Positions 63,692 to 64,000 of a stretch of 64,000 nt of DNA are shown in pieces. A program made the position numbers and the translations under genes. Below the pieces are notes generated by a model, which was given only the letters and a program-made list of their open reading frames with translations, did not search any database and was not told where the DNA came from. This DNA comes from Marinobacterium iners DSM 11526 (GTDB lineage: Bacteria > Pseudomonadota > Gammaproteobacteria > Pseudomonadales > Balneatricaceae), in NCBI RefSeq assembly GCF_900107855.1, contig NZ_FNRJ01000004.1, positions 1 through 64,000 on the forward strand, in the 5' to 3' direction. Numbering within the stretch: position 1 is the stretch's first letter; each line of letters begins with the position of its first letter.

Positions 63692-64000
63692 ATGAATTTT
63701 TTTAAACTGATACTAACGACGGTGCTTTTTTTGGGATGGCTTACACCTGCCGATGTACAAGCGGAATTGAGAGATGAGCAACTTGAGCGCTCAATCGTTG
63801 ATGGTTACTCTACTTCTGCTCAGACTGTTGTGATTGATGGTAAACGTTACTTAATCAATGATGAGACCGAGAAAGGCTATGTCAAAGGTCAGCCGGTTGA
63901 TGAGTGGATTGAACAAGATGAAATTCAATTAAAAAAAGGGGATGAAGTACTGTACTCCGTCAATCCAGATAGCACGTTAAAGTTGGACGTCATCTATAAG
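63692..64000 (+). CDS. pilY2: PilY2-like protein, truncated by the window end
   Basis: 103 codons are present, with no stop before the end of the window. The signal peptide ends ADVQA. Mature part QTVVIDGKRYLINDETEKGY fits small PilY2-like proteins that follow pilY1. Two bases separate it from the pilY1 stop; GGAGG precedes its ATG. Family call rests on position and size. Confidence 0.75.
   Translation, partial: MNFFKLILTTVLFLGWLTPADVQAELRDEQLERSIVDGYSTSAQTVVIDGKRYLINDETEKGYVKGQPVDEWIEQDEIQLKKGDEVLYSVNPDSTLKLDVIYK

Overview
The window looks like the chromosome of a Gram-negative gammaproteobacterium near the Pseudomonadales/Oceanospirillales, possibly a marine, aromatic-degrading genus; this is inferred from gene families and order, not from a database match. 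It opens with the 3' end of an rRNA operon (5S), has sigma54-type -24/-12 promoters, a complete pilA-pilB-pilC-pilD-coaE-yacG cluster and a fimT-pilVWXY cluster. Most genes have moderate GC. The pilin, glycosyltransferase and pilY1 end of the window is visibly more AT-rich.

Layout. 0-3 kb: 5S rRNA, galU with a tiny Cys-rich gene overlapping its start, and a LysR regulator divergent from an azoreductase. 3-9.7 kb: two large GGDEF-EAL proteins around a tRNA-Gly/tRNA-Glu pair on the minus strand, and a Glu-Gly-Glu-Gly array on the plus strand, so identical tRNAs lie as inverted repeats around 3.2 kb. 9.8-14 kb: small acidic protein, ABC-2 exporter, queF, nitroreductase, thioesterase-like protein. 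14-17.7 kb: Fe3+ binding protein and permease behind a Fur-box-like site, and rsmE. 17.7-26 kb: a DmpR/XylR-type activator divergent from a multicomponent phenol hydroxylase operon (dmpKLMNOP), a plant-type ferredoxin and catechol 2,3-dioxygenase, closed by a terminator. 26-31 kb: Zn alcohol dehydrogenase, YeeE-type transporter, Old Yellow Enzyme, and a diguanylate cyclase with a CxxCH haem motif. 31.2-37.9 kb: a second operon (YCF48-like lipoprotein, MMPL/RND transporter, DUF1302, DUF1329). 38-49.5 kb: MATE pump, phaB, a collagen-like/tail-collar protein with an IPTL-CTERM-type partner, copA, a chemoreceptor, an SDR trio and a sugar transferase. 49.5-64 kb: type IV pilus assembly genes, tandem pilins with a PglL-like glycosyltransferase, and the minor pilins through pilY1 and a truncated pilY2.

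The most interesting result is that the phenol hydroxylase operon and the YCF48-MMPL-DUF1302-DUF1329 operon, about 11.6 kb apart, share an identical 18-base sigma54 promoter core (TGGCACAGCTGTTGCTCT). Each also has TTGATCA-like palindromes 110-180 bp upstream, of the kind bound by XylR/DmpR activators. This suggests one phenol-responsive regulon joining catabolism to an envelope transport module of unknown function. Phenol would be hydroxylated to catechol, cleaved to 2-hydroxymuconic semialdehyde, and the rest of the meta pathway must be encoded elsewhere.

Other points of note are the inverted tRNA arrays with matching TTGACC-N17-TAATAT promoters, the slippage-prone 9-bp tandem repeat in the collagen gene, the structured dmpP-ferredoxin spacer that may sequester a ribosome binding site, and the two tandem pilins beside a putative pilin glycosyltransferase.
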